Below, one piece after another: positions 1 to 5,327 of a stretch of DNA of 8,686 nt (positions within the stretch are counted from its first letter, which is position 1; every line of letters starts with the position of its first letter). Source of the stretch: Chloroflexota bacterium (lineage in GTDB: Bacteria > Chloroflexota > Anaerolineae > 4572-78 > J111); contig RFJF01000276.1 of the NCBI GenBank assembly GCA_003695455.1, positions 1 through 8,686 on the forward strand. Reading direction: 5' to 3'. The notes beneath the pieces were generated by a model that saw only the letters and a program-made list of their open reading frames with translations, was not told the DNA's origin and ran no database searches. Both the position numbers and the translations under genes were made by a program.

Positions 1-24
1 ACCAAACATCCTCAACGCCGCCCC

Positions 25-57
25 AAACAAAAACCGACACCTCTCAAGGCACCGGTT
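25..57 (-). terminator. Intrinsic terminator of the leftward transcript
   Basis: On the minus strand the arm at 47-55 pairs with 34-42 over 9 bp with a 4-nt loop (43-46), extended by two A-U pairs (56-57 with 32-33). It is followed by UUUUUGUUU (33 down to 25). Three pairs are G-U wobbles, which become A-C mismatches on the other strand, so the hairpin is specific to the minus-strand RNA. It may also stop read-through from recR, for which I see no closer terminator. Confidence 0.65.
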
Positions 58-236
58 CTCTTCTCTTTTTTTTCACCAACTGCTTAACCTGCCGGGTAAA
101 CGAGTTGCCGCGCCAAACAAATTTTCTACCACTTGAGGGTGCTGCCCATGCTTTTGTTGGGTTCAGTCCACCGCACACGCAGTATACTAACGTCTGTTTT
201 TTGCGGAATTTTGCCGCCCATTTTTGGGGCAGCACC
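25..236 (-). ncRNA. Candidate small RNA or attenuated leader, family not recognised
   Basis: A complete minus-strand transcription unit is visible without a convincing protein: a strong promoter at 241-269, a predicted 5' end near 233-236, and an intrinsic terminator at 25-57. The 5' part can form one long imperfect hairpin. A perfect 10-bp stem pairs 227-236 with 138-147 (GGTGCTGCCC/GGGCAGCACC), then 217-220 with 158-161, then 203-206 with 171-174 and 194-196 with 180-182, closing an 11-nt apical loop. The 3' part (60-130) is purine-rich near an A8 tract. A 31-codon ATG reading frame (126-221) exists but has no Shine-Dalgarno. I see no SRP, tmRNA, RNase P or known riboswitch core. A 6S-like regulator or a leader of a gene beyond the left edge are both possible. 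Seen: the signals and pairings. Inferred: that it is a functional RNA. Confidence 0.5.
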
Positions 237-240
237 GGGA

Positions 241-269
241 ATTTTACTATGTTTTTTGGGCTTTGTCAA
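241..269 (-). promoter_or_regulatory. Sigma70-type promoter reading leftwards
   Basis: On the minus strand a perfect -35 box TTGACA (264-269) is followed, after exactly 17 nt, by TAAAAT (241-246), a 5/6 match to the -10 consensus. It lies about 40 nt beyond the recR stop and points away from recR, so it cannot serve the dnaX-ybaB-recR operon. It would start RNA near 233-236. The -35 box sits in the loop and descending arm of a small hairpin sequence (258-263 with 268-273). Confidence 0.65.
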
Positions 270-310
270 GCCCCAATTTTCTGTTTTTCAGGTTTTTTAA
301 GGTTGGGGTT

Positions 311-916
311 TTATATCTCGCTGCGACCGCTCAAGGCCCGGCTGAGAGTAATTTCATCGGCGTATTCCAGGTCGCCGCCCATCGGCAAACCCCGCGCCAA
401 ACGGGTGAGTTTTACAGCAGCGCCCTCAAATTGTCGGGCTATGTACATGGCTGTGGCTTCGCCTTCCAGGTTAGGGTTGGTAGCCACAATTATTTCTTTC
501 ACCGGCTCCGGGCTGGATTGCACCCGCGCCGAAAGTTCGCCAATTTTCAAATCTTCCGGGCCAATGCCTTCGGTGGGGGCAATGGCGCCGTGCAACACAT
601 GGTACAAACCATGATAATCGCGCGTGCGCTCAATGGCCAGCACGTCCAGCGGTTCCTCAACCACGCAAATCACCGACCGGTCCCGATGTTCGTCAGCGCA
701 GACCGGGCAAGGGTCGCTCTCTGAAATGTTAAAACATTGCGAGCAGAACACCACTTTCTGATGCAGTTCATGCAATGCTTCCGCCAGCGATTGTGCCCGT
801 TCGGCCGGGTTGCGCAGCAAATAAAAGGTCAACCGCGATGCTGTTTTGGGGCCAATGCCGGGCAGCCGGGAGAATTCGTCAATTAATTTGGTAACGGGAA
901 CGGGTGTGACCTGCAT
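311..916 (-). CDS. recR: Recombination mediator protein RecR
   Basis: 201 residues, the usual length for RecR, which acts with RecF and RecO to load RecA on SSB-coated gaps in the cytoplasm. The parts appear in family order: a helix-hairpin-helix (LPGIGPKTASRL, residues 18-29), a four-cysteine zinc finger (C58, C61, C70, C73), a Toprim domain from about residue 81 (VVEEPLD with acidic residues; ATNPNLEGEATA at 145-156), and the conserved C-terminal LARGLPMGGDLEYAD stretch (173-187). The ATG directly abuts the ybaB stop codon (TAA then ATG, no spacer) and only a weak G-rich Shine-Dalgarno lies inside ybaB, so translation is probably coupled to ybaB. It is the last gene of the dnaX-ybaB-recR operon. 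No canonical U-tract terminator follows it directly. Confidence 0.96.
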   Translation of the reverse strand: MQVTPVPVTKLIDEFSRLPGIGPKTASRLTFYLLRNPAERAQSLAEALHELHQKVVFCSQCFNISESDPCPVCADEHRDRSVICVVEEPLDVLAIERTRDYHGLYHVLHGAIAPTEGIGPEDLKIGELSARVQSSPEPVKEIIVATNPNLEGEATAMYIARQFEGAAVKLTRLARGLPMGGDLEYADEITLSRALSGRSEI

Positions 917-1303
917 TTAAAGCAACCCCGATAATCCCGGAATATTCAGCCCGCCGGTAATCGCTTCCATCCGCTCCGTTGCCATATCCTGAGAGGCTTT
1001 GACGGCCTGGTTTACCGCCGAAAGCACTAAATCTTGCAGCATTTCCACATCTTCCGGGTCAACCACATCCGGGTCAATGGTGATAGACTTAAATTCCTGG
1101 TGGCCGGTAATCACCACAGTGATGGCCCCGCCGCCGGCAGAAACTTCAACCGTTTCACTGCCCAGCGCTTCCTGCGTTTCAGCCATTTGCTGCTGCATGG
1201 CCTGAAGCTGGCCGGCCAGTCCGCCTTTCATTCCACCCGGAAGCCCCAGGCCGCCGCCACCGCCCAGTGAAAATCCTTTGCCTTTGCCCTTGCGTTTTGC
1301 CAT
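917..1303 (-). CDS. ybaB: YbaB/EbfC family nucleoid-associated protein
   Basis: 128 residues. YbaB/EbfC proteins are small dimeric DNA-binding proteins that coat the nucleoid. The family core is visible from about residue 30: a Gln/Met-rich helix (GQLQAMQQQMAETQ), then the GGAITVVITG beta segment (58-67), an IDPDVVDPEDVEMLQDLV segment (76-93), and the C-terminal helix ending in a short Gly/Leu-rich tail (117-128). Unlike the shortest homologues it starts with about 28 residues rich in Gly and Lys (AKRKGKGKG, GGGGG), which could be a flexible basic DNA-contacting tail. The first ATG is favoured by AGGAG six to seven bases upstream; an internal Met25 is the alternative. It lies 13 bp after dnaX and abuts recR, the widely conserved order. 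Identity is secure; the role of the tail is inference. Confidence 0.92.
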   Translation of the reverse strand: MAKRKGKGKGFSLGGGGGLGLPGGMKGGLAGQLQAMQQQMAETQEALGSETVEVSAGGGAITVVITGHQEFKSITIDPDVVDPEDVEMLQDLVLSAVNQAVKASQDMATERMEAITGGLNIPGLSGLL

Positions 1304-1316
1304 TTTTATCTCCTGT

Positions 1317-2957
1317 TTATTCGCCGTTTTTAACCACGCCGCCCAGTTCTTCGGTGGCTACTTTTAGCAGCGCCTGGGTATTTTCTTCAAGACCGGCATC
1401 CGCGTCTGCTGTAGTTGGGCCGCCAATAGCAACCGCATCGCTTTCAAGTAAAAATTTAAGCCGGACCGGCTGCCCCAGCGCCCGGCTGAACACATCATCA
1501 AGGGTTGCCTGCGGCTGTGGTTTTTCAAATTTGTCTTTCATCAATTTTGAGGTAACAAAATAAATTGTGTCTTGTTCAACTTTCAGCAGACGGGTATCGT
1601 ACCGCAGTGCATTGGCAATCATGGTGCCTTTGCGTCCGTCTTTGGTGCGGCCCGCCTCCAAATCGTCAATGGCCCGCCCAAACGAGGCCCGCACCGCATC
1701 AACCGATACCGGCCCGGCCGAAGTATTTGTCATTTGCGGTGGGGCCGGCGCTGAAGGCGGCGTAGCAGCCGGCACAGATTTTGCCCGAGCCGCCGGCAGG
1801 TGCGGCGCCTGCGGCATACCTACCGATGCAACGACCGGGGCCGGCGCTGCCAAAACAGCCGGCGCAGGCGCCGTCACTGATTCCACAAACGCCAGTTCCA
1901 GCGGAAGTTGCGGAATAGCCAGCATACCTGATTTAATATCCACCAGCGCCTCGTTGAAACGGGTGGTGGCCTGCACCAGCAGCCCCGTGTCCAGCGCATC
2001 GGCCTGGGCGCGCATGGTAACCAGCGTATCTTCCGGCAGGTTGAGCATGTCTGTATTCTGCGAAAGTTTGACCAGCAGAACATACCGCAAATATTCTACA
2101 ATTTCACGGGCAAAGTGGCGCGGGTCTACCCCGTCATTCACCACCCGGTTGATTACGTCCAGTCCGGCGGCGGAATCGCGGGCAATCAGCGCGTCTGCCA
2201 GCTCTGTCACCGATTTTGACGCGACCGCGCCCAGCACGGTTTGCACCAACTCCAGCGAAATCGCCTCACCGCCGTAGGCCACCATCTGGTCCAGCAGGCT
2301 GATGGCATCGCGCATAGAACCGCCGCCCTGCCGGGCAATGTATTCCAGCGCCGCCGGTTCGGCCTTGAACCCTTCCTGCTCTACAATGAAGGCCAGCCGC
2401 CCCACCACATCCTCCAGTTTGATGCGTTTGAAATCAAAACGCTGGCAGCGCGAGGTGATGGTGGCCGGAATGCGTTCCGGCTCGGTGGTAGCCAGCACAA
2501 AAATCACGTGCGGCGGCGGCTCTTCCAGCGTTTTCAGCAGGGCGTTAAACGCCGAATTTGACAGCATATGGACTTCATCAATAATATAGAATTTGATTCG
2601 CGCCTGCGCCGGGCGGAAGCCGACCTTTTCTCGCAAATCCCTGATATCATCCACACCGGTATTTGAGGCCGCGTCAATTTCAATCAAATCCATCAACCGG
2701 CCTTCGGTCACGGCGGCGCAAATTTCGCAGTTGTTGCAGGGCCGGGATTCAACATCGGCGGCCTGGCAGTTGACCGCTTTGGCCAGCAGGCGGGCCGTGC
2801 TGGTTTTGCCGGTGCCGCGCGGCCCGGCAAACAGGTAGGCGTGCGCCACCCGGTCCAGCCGGAGCGCGTTGAGCAGTGTTTGGGTTACGTGCTGCTGCCC
2901 AATGATTTCGTCAAATGTTTGCGAACGCCACTTGCGGTAAAGCGCCTGTGAGGCCAT
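1317..2957 (-). CDS. dnaX: DNA polymerase III subunit gamma/tau (clamp loader)
   Basis: 546 residues. DnaX is the ATPase of the clamp loader that places the sliding clamp on primed DNA. It starts with the family signature YRKWRSQTFDEIIGQ. Then follow Walker A (GPRGTGKT, 45-52), the zinc-binding cysteines C64, C74, C77 and C80, Walker B (IIDEVH, 125-130), sensor 1 around ATT (156-158), the SRC arginine-finger motif (169-171) and sensor 2 (GGSMRDAIS, 212-220). The clamp-loader collar follows to about 360, then an Ala/Pro-rich linker (361-415) and a tau-like C-terminal domain (about 416-508). I found no A-rich slippery site for a programmed gamma frameshift. AGGA lies 8 bases before the ATG. It is the first gene of the operon with ybaB 13 bp downstream. 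A weak minus-strand promoter such as TTGCAG-N17-TAAACT upstream is possible but unconvincing. Confidence 0.96.
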   Translation of the reverse strand: MASQALYRKWRSQTFDEIIGQQHVTQTLLNALRLDRVAHAYLFAGPRGTGKTSTARLLAKAVNCQAADVESRPCNNCEICAAVTEGRLMDLIEIDAASNTGVDDIRDLREKVGFRPAQARIKFYIIDEVHMLSNSAFNALLKTLEEPPPHVIFVLATTEPERIPATITSRCQRFDFKRIKLEDVVGRLAFIVEQEGFKAEPAALEYIARQGGGSMRDAISLLDQMVAYGGEAISLELVQTVLGAVASKSVTELADALIARDSAAGLDVINRVVNDGVDPRHFAREIVEYLRYVLLVKLSQNTDMLNLPEDTLVTMRAQADALDTGLLVQATTRFNEALVDIKSGMLAIPQLPLELAFVESVTAPAPAVLAAPAPVVASVGMPQAPHLPAARAKSVPAATPPSAPAPPQMTNTSAGPVSVDAVRASFGRAIDDLEAGRTKDGRKGTMIANALRYDTRLLKVEQDTIYFVTSKLMKDKFEKPQPQATLDDVFSRALGQPVRLKFLLESDAVAIGGPTTADADAGLEENTQALLKVATEELGGVVKNGE

Positions 2958-3046
2958 TCAAACCATCCTGTTGATGTTCCGGTTTTGGTGGCAATAAGTT
3001 TACCATCCTCAAGTTGATTCTGCAAAGAGTAAAATTTGGCAATCGG

Positions 3047-3055
3047 TGTTATAAT
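3047..3055 (+). promoter_or_regulatory. Extended -10 promoter, probably for surE
   Basis: TGTTATAAT is a perfect extended -10 element (TG-N-TATAAT). No recognisable -35 box sits 16-18 bases upstream, which is typical of extended -10 promoters. Transcription would begin near 3062 and give an untranslated leader of about 245 nt before the surE ATG, covering the heptamer repeats listed separately. A short AT-rich hairpin (3074-3079 with 3089-3094) lies early in this leader. Confidence 0.45.
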
Positions 3056-3107
3056 AGTGCCTCACTAACCAAATTCTTGTTTTTTGGGCAAGAAAATCTA
3101 TCCGCAA

Positions 3108-3183
3108 GAAATTAGAACCCGGAAATCAGAAGGTGCAATCTTGCAGGCGGCAATATTCTCATTTCTGATTTTCTATTTCTCAT
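3108..3183. repeat. Opposed 7-nt-periodic degenerate repeats in the surE leader
   Basis: Two blocks of heptamers face each other. The left block reads GAAATTA, GAACCCG, GAAATCA from 3108 to 3128. The right block reads TTCTCAT, TTCTGAT, TTTCTAT, TTCTCAT from 3156 to 3183. The right units resemble the reverse complement of the left ones, so AAATCAGAA (3123-3131) can pair with TTCTGATTT (3164-3172) as a 9-bp stem. The stretch is open in frame with surE, but its simple periodic composition argues against coding. Confidence 0.55.
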
Positions 3184-3191
3184 TTCCAGAA

Positions 3192-3290
3192 GCGTGTTTC
3201 ACCGGTTGGGAGACCCTTTGCTGTGCGCAGGGTGATATGCCTGAGCCCCACCCCCTAATTCCTGACTCCCGGCCCCTGAATCCTGTTTTT
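3192..3290 (+). repeat. Leader element copy A, upstream of surE
   Basis: This segment is repeated upstream of the peroxiredoxin gene (4142-4238). Both copies begin GCGTGTTT and both reach CTGAG exactly 49 bases later. They then carry five heptamers of the type CCTRAYT: here CCTAATT, CCTGACT, CCCGGCC, CCTGAAT, CCTGTTT (3254-3288). The middle differs in sequence, but each copy can form a small hairpin there (here CCCT...AGGG, about 3214-3232). The element ends a few bases before the surE ribosome binding site (GGAG, 3297-3300). Confidence 0.6.
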
Positions 3291-3308
3291 AAATATGGAG
3301 TTATAATT

Positions 3309-4124
3309 ATGCAAAAACGACCCCTCATTCTCATCACCAATGACGACGGCATCCAATCGCCCGGCCTCCGTGCGGCTGCCCGCGCCGTGGCAGACCTGGG
3401 CGATTTGCTGATTGTGGCCCCCAACAAGCAGCAAACCGGCGCCAGCCGCAGTTACCCCTTTAACAACAACCAGCCGTTAGAACAAACAACGGTGGCCCTC
3501 AACGGCAGCACCCACCCGGCCCACACCGGCAATATGTCGCCGGCCCAGTCTGTAACGGTGGGGGTGCTCTACCTGGCCCGGCGCCCGGTTGATCTGGTCA
3601 TCAGCGGTATCAACTACGGCGAAAACGTTGGCTCCGGGGTAACTATCTCCGGCACCGTCGGCGCGGCTATCGAGGCGGGCTGCTACGGCATCCCCGCGCT
3701 GGCGGTCAGCCTGCAAACCCCGCACGAGCATCATTTCAGCAACAGCGATGTGGTGGATTTTAGCGTGGCGGCCCACTTTACCCGCCAGTTTGCCCAAAAA
3801 GTCCTGCAGAATGGCCTGCCGGCCAACGTGGACCTGCTAAAAATTGATGTGCCCGCCTCGGCTACGGTGGAAACGCCGTGGCAATTTGGGCGCGTCTCGC
3901 GCCAGCGCTACTACGAGACCCCCCCCGGCAATTTTGAAAAGGTGCTCAAGGGTGAGTCCAAACTGGCCTACCACGTCAACGTGCAGCGTGATTCGCTGGA
4001 ACCGGACTCGGATGTCAAGATTTTTTCAGTAGACCGGCACGTCTCCGTGGTGCCAATGACCGTTGATTTGACCGCACCGGTAACGCTGGCGGATGTTTCC
4101 CGGTTTTACAACCACAAAAAGTAA
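3309..4124 (+). CDS. surE: 5'/3'-nucleotidase SurE
   Basis: 271 residues, the normal SurE size. SurE is a cytoplasmic metal-dependent phosphatase that removes phosphate from nucleoside monophosphates and is linked to stationary-phase survival. The N-terminal ITNDDG motif gives the metal ligands D12 and D13. The QTGASRS loop follows at 42-48, then SGINYGEN (99-106) with ligand N102, ISGTVGAA (113-120) and GIPALAVSL (127-135). The metal-ligand serine of the E. coli type (S39) is replaced by T43, which keeps the hydroxyl. The start is chosen at 3309 because GGAG sits 8 bases upstream and the protein then begins just before the first conserved beta strand. The frame stays open upstream to 3084, but that part is repeat-derived. 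It is divergent from dnaX and followed by a hairpin terminator candidate. Confidence 0.93.
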   Translation: MQKRPLILITNDDGIQSPGLRAAARAVADLGDLLIVAPNKQQTGASRSYPFNNNQPLEQTTVALNGSTHPAHTGNMSPAQSVTVGVLYLARRPVDLVISGINYGENVGSGVTISGTVGAAIEAGCYGIPALAVSLQTPHEHHFSNSDVVDFSVAAHFTRQFAQKVLQNGLPANVDLLKIDVPASATVETPWQFGRVSRQRYYETPPGNFEKVLKGESKLAYHVNVQRDSLEPDSDVKIFSVDRHVSVVPMTVDLTAPVTLADVSRFYNHKK

Positions 4125-4129
4125 TGCAG

Positions 4130-4150
4130 CACGCGTAATCCGCGTGTTTT
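4130..4150 (+). terminator. Candidate intrinsic terminator after surE
   Basis: A 6-bp perfect stem CACGCG/CGCGTG with a 5-nt loop (4136-4140) is followed by TTTT, starting 5 bases after the surE stop. The T tract is short, so termination may be partial. The 3' arm and T tract overlap the start of leader element copy B. Confidence 0.45.
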
Positions 4151-4238
4151 GCCGCTAAAACCGACGGCGTTGTCGCTCAGTGTGACACGCCTGAGACTCA
4201 CCCCAAATTCCTAACTCCCGCGCTCTATTTCCTGTTTT
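4142..4238 (+). repeat. Leader element copy B, upstream of the peroxiredoxin gene
   Basis: Second copy of the element at 3192-3290. It shares the GCGTGTTT start, the CTGAG box at the same distance (4191), the CACCCC stretch, and five heptamers CCAAATT, CCTAACT, CCCGCGC, TCTATTT, CCTGTTT (4203-4237). The central part can form a stem GCGT-GTC/GAC-ACGC with a bulged T (about 4167-4190). It ends just before the Shine-Dalgarno of the next gene. I see no clear sigma70 promoter in this gap. Confidence 0.6.
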
Positions 4239-4241
4239 CAC

Positions 4242-4248
4242 AAGGAGG
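4242..4248 (+). promoter_or_regulatory. Strong ribosome binding site
   Basis: AAGGAGG is a full-length Shine-Dalgarno match placed 5 bases before the ATG at 4254. It fixes the start of the peroxiredoxin-like gene and suggests strong translation. Confidence 0.8.
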
Positions 4249-4253
4249 CAACT

Positions 4254-4901
4254 ATGTCGTTAAATGCAGAATTGACCAAAATGAGAGAAGAACGAGCCGC
4301 CAAACGGCCTGCGGCGGCCTCGCAATTGCTGGCTGCCGAGATGGAACGCTGGCTGGGCGCCGGGCTTGAAGCGCAAAGTTTGCAGGTAGGTGATAAAATC
4401 CCGCCGTTTGCGCTGGGCAACGCCGTGGGACAAACCGTGTCAGCGGATGATTTGTTGAAAGCCGGGCCGCTGGTCATCAGCTTTTATCGCGGGGCGTGGT
4501 GCCCCTACTGCAATCTGGAACTCCGTACCCTGCAGCAGGCCCTGCCGGATATTCGCGCCGCCGGCGGGCAGTTGGTTGCCATATCGCCCAACCAACCCGA
4601 TTCTTCCCTGTCATCGGTAGAAAAACACGGCCTTACCTTTGAGGTGCTCAGCGATGTTGGCAACCATGTAGCTCGCCAATTTGGGCTGGTCTTCTCCGTG
4701 GGCAGCGATGTGCGGCCCATGTTCCAAAAAGTGGGGTTTGACATTCCGGGGCAAAACGGCGACGACACCTGGGAAATTCCGGTGCCGGCCACCTACGTGG
4801 TCAACCCCGCCGGTCAGGTGGTGTACCGGTTTGTGGACCCCAACTACACCCGCCGCGCCGAACCCGCCGATATTGTGGCGGCCCTGCAAGCCATCCGGTA
4901 A
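4254..4901 (+). CDS. Peroxiredoxin-like protein (AhpC/TSA family)
   Basis: 215 residues with a thioredoxin-fold AhpC/TSA domain from about residue 43 to the end. The active-site region reads SFYRGAWCPYCNLELRTLQ (76-94), with C83 and C86 in a C-P-Y-C arrangement. These are the only cysteines, so any disulfide chemistry must use this pair or a partner protein. Further family features are LVAISPNQPD (107-116), a LSDVGN segment (132-137) and VPATYVVNPAGQVVYRF near the C-terminus. An N-terminal charged, Ala-rich helical stretch (1-40) precedes the domain. No signal peptide, so it is probably cytoplasmic. It likely reduces hydroperoxides using thioredoxin-like donors, but the CxxC type is less well characterised than classical AhpC. 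A terminator candidate separates it from surE, so it may have its own control. Confidence 0.88.
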   Translation: MSLNAELTKMREERAAKRPAAASQLLAAEMERWLGAGLEAQSLQVGDKIPPFALGNAVGQTVSADDLLKAGPLVISFYRGAWCPYCNLELRTLQQALPDIRAAGGQLVAISPNQPDSSLSSVEKHGLTFEVLSDVGNHVARQFGLVFSVGSDVRPMFQKVGFDIPGQNGDDTWEIPVPATYVVNPAGQVVYRFVDPNYTRRAEPADIVAALQAIR

Positions 4902-4924
4902 AAAGAGGGACGTAGTTTGTTTTG

Positions 4925-4940
4925 GCTGATTTTCAGCTTT
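4925..4940 (+). terminator. Weak hairpin after the peroxiredoxin gene
   Basis: GCTGA (4925-4929) and TCAGC (4933-4937) form a 5-bp stem with a TTT loop, followed by TTT, 24 bases after the stop codon. The stem and T tract are both short, so this is only a possible terminator. Confidence 0.3.
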
Positions 4941-4968
4941 ACAAATTCACCGGCTTGTGTACCCGGTT

Positions 4969-5029
4969 AAAGCGTGAAACGTAACGTGCAATTCAGACCA
5001 AAATTATTACGTTTTACGCTTTACGTTTT
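4969..5029. repeat. Heptamer inverted repeat
   Basis: AAAGCGTGAAACGT (4969-4982) matches the reverse complement of ACGTTTTACGCTTT (5009-5022) at 13 of 14 positions; the exception is a G-U pair in RNA. The loop is 26 nt. Each arm is built of 7-nt units: AAAGCGT, GAAACGT on the left; ACGTTTT, ACGCTTT, ACGTTTT (5009-5029) on the right. It lies between the peroxiredoxin gene and the reductase relic. Confidence 0.6.
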
Positions 5030-5041
5030 CCGCTGGTATCC

Positions 5042-5293
5042 GGCAGAACCAACAAAGCGGCCTGCAATCAATACAACCACATTGCGGCCAACACCGGCCC
5101 GCAGGTGCTGCTGCCGTTGGGCCACCTGGCTGATTTAGCGAAGGAAGGGGTAATTGGCGAAATTTCGCCAACGGTGATAAGCTACTCCGGGTATCAACCG
5201 GGTCTGAGTCGCGTGGTCAACCAACTCATCCCGGCGATGTTTGCGGCAGCAACCAACCAGCTCGCCAATACTGCGTTGTGGTTTACCCCTGCC
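5042..5293 (+). pseudogene. Relic of a GrdB/PrdB-like reductase (selenoprotein B family) gene
   Basis: About 84 codons read cleanly in one frame and look like the interior of a glycine/sarcosine/betaine or D-proline reductase component B-type protein: LPLGHLADLAKEGVIGEISP, then SYSGYQPGLSRVVNQLIP, then ANTALWFTPA. This follows the family pattern of an L-x-x-L-x-x-x-G-x-IG-x-x-x-P segment and a later hydrophobic strand ending in TP. The N-terminal part is missing upstream, where heptamer repeats occur, and the similarity stops before the transporter start at 5328. There is no start codon with a ribosome binding site for it. I therefore read it as a decayed fragment. The family assignment is from memory of the motif pattern and is moderate only. 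Confidence 0.45.
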
Positions 5294-5327
5294 CGCCAAC
5301 CCCAAACTTCTGCCACAGGTACCCACC

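Noticed and set aside
126..221. 31-codon ATG frame inside the candidate RNA
   Set aside because: No Shine-Dalgarno and only about 13 bases of leader. Kept only as a leader-peptide possibility, not called as a gene.
44..235. 63-codon GTG-start frame on the minus strand downstream of recR
   Set aside because: It starts at the predicted RNA 5' end with no ribosome binding site, has no family resemblance, and its stop lies within the terminator stem. An RNA or leader explains the region better.
25..236. SRP RNA, tmRNA or RNase P RNA
   Set aside because: The invariant cores of these RNAs (such as the GGAAG tetraloop region of SRP RNA) are absent on both strands.
258..290. Plus-strand hairpin followed by a T-rich tract
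   Set aside because: Nothing on the plus strand upstream needs a terminator, the stem is 6 bp, and the sequence is better explained as the -35 region of the minus-strand promoter.
1317..2957. Programmed frameshift producing a short DnaX (gamma)
   Set aside because: No A-rich slippery heptamer is visible on the coding strand after the ATPase domains.
3084..3308. N-terminal extension of SurE
   Set aside because: The frame is open, but the DNA is made of 7-nt repeats, SurE proteins start at the ITNDDG strand, and a good ribosome binding site precedes 3309.
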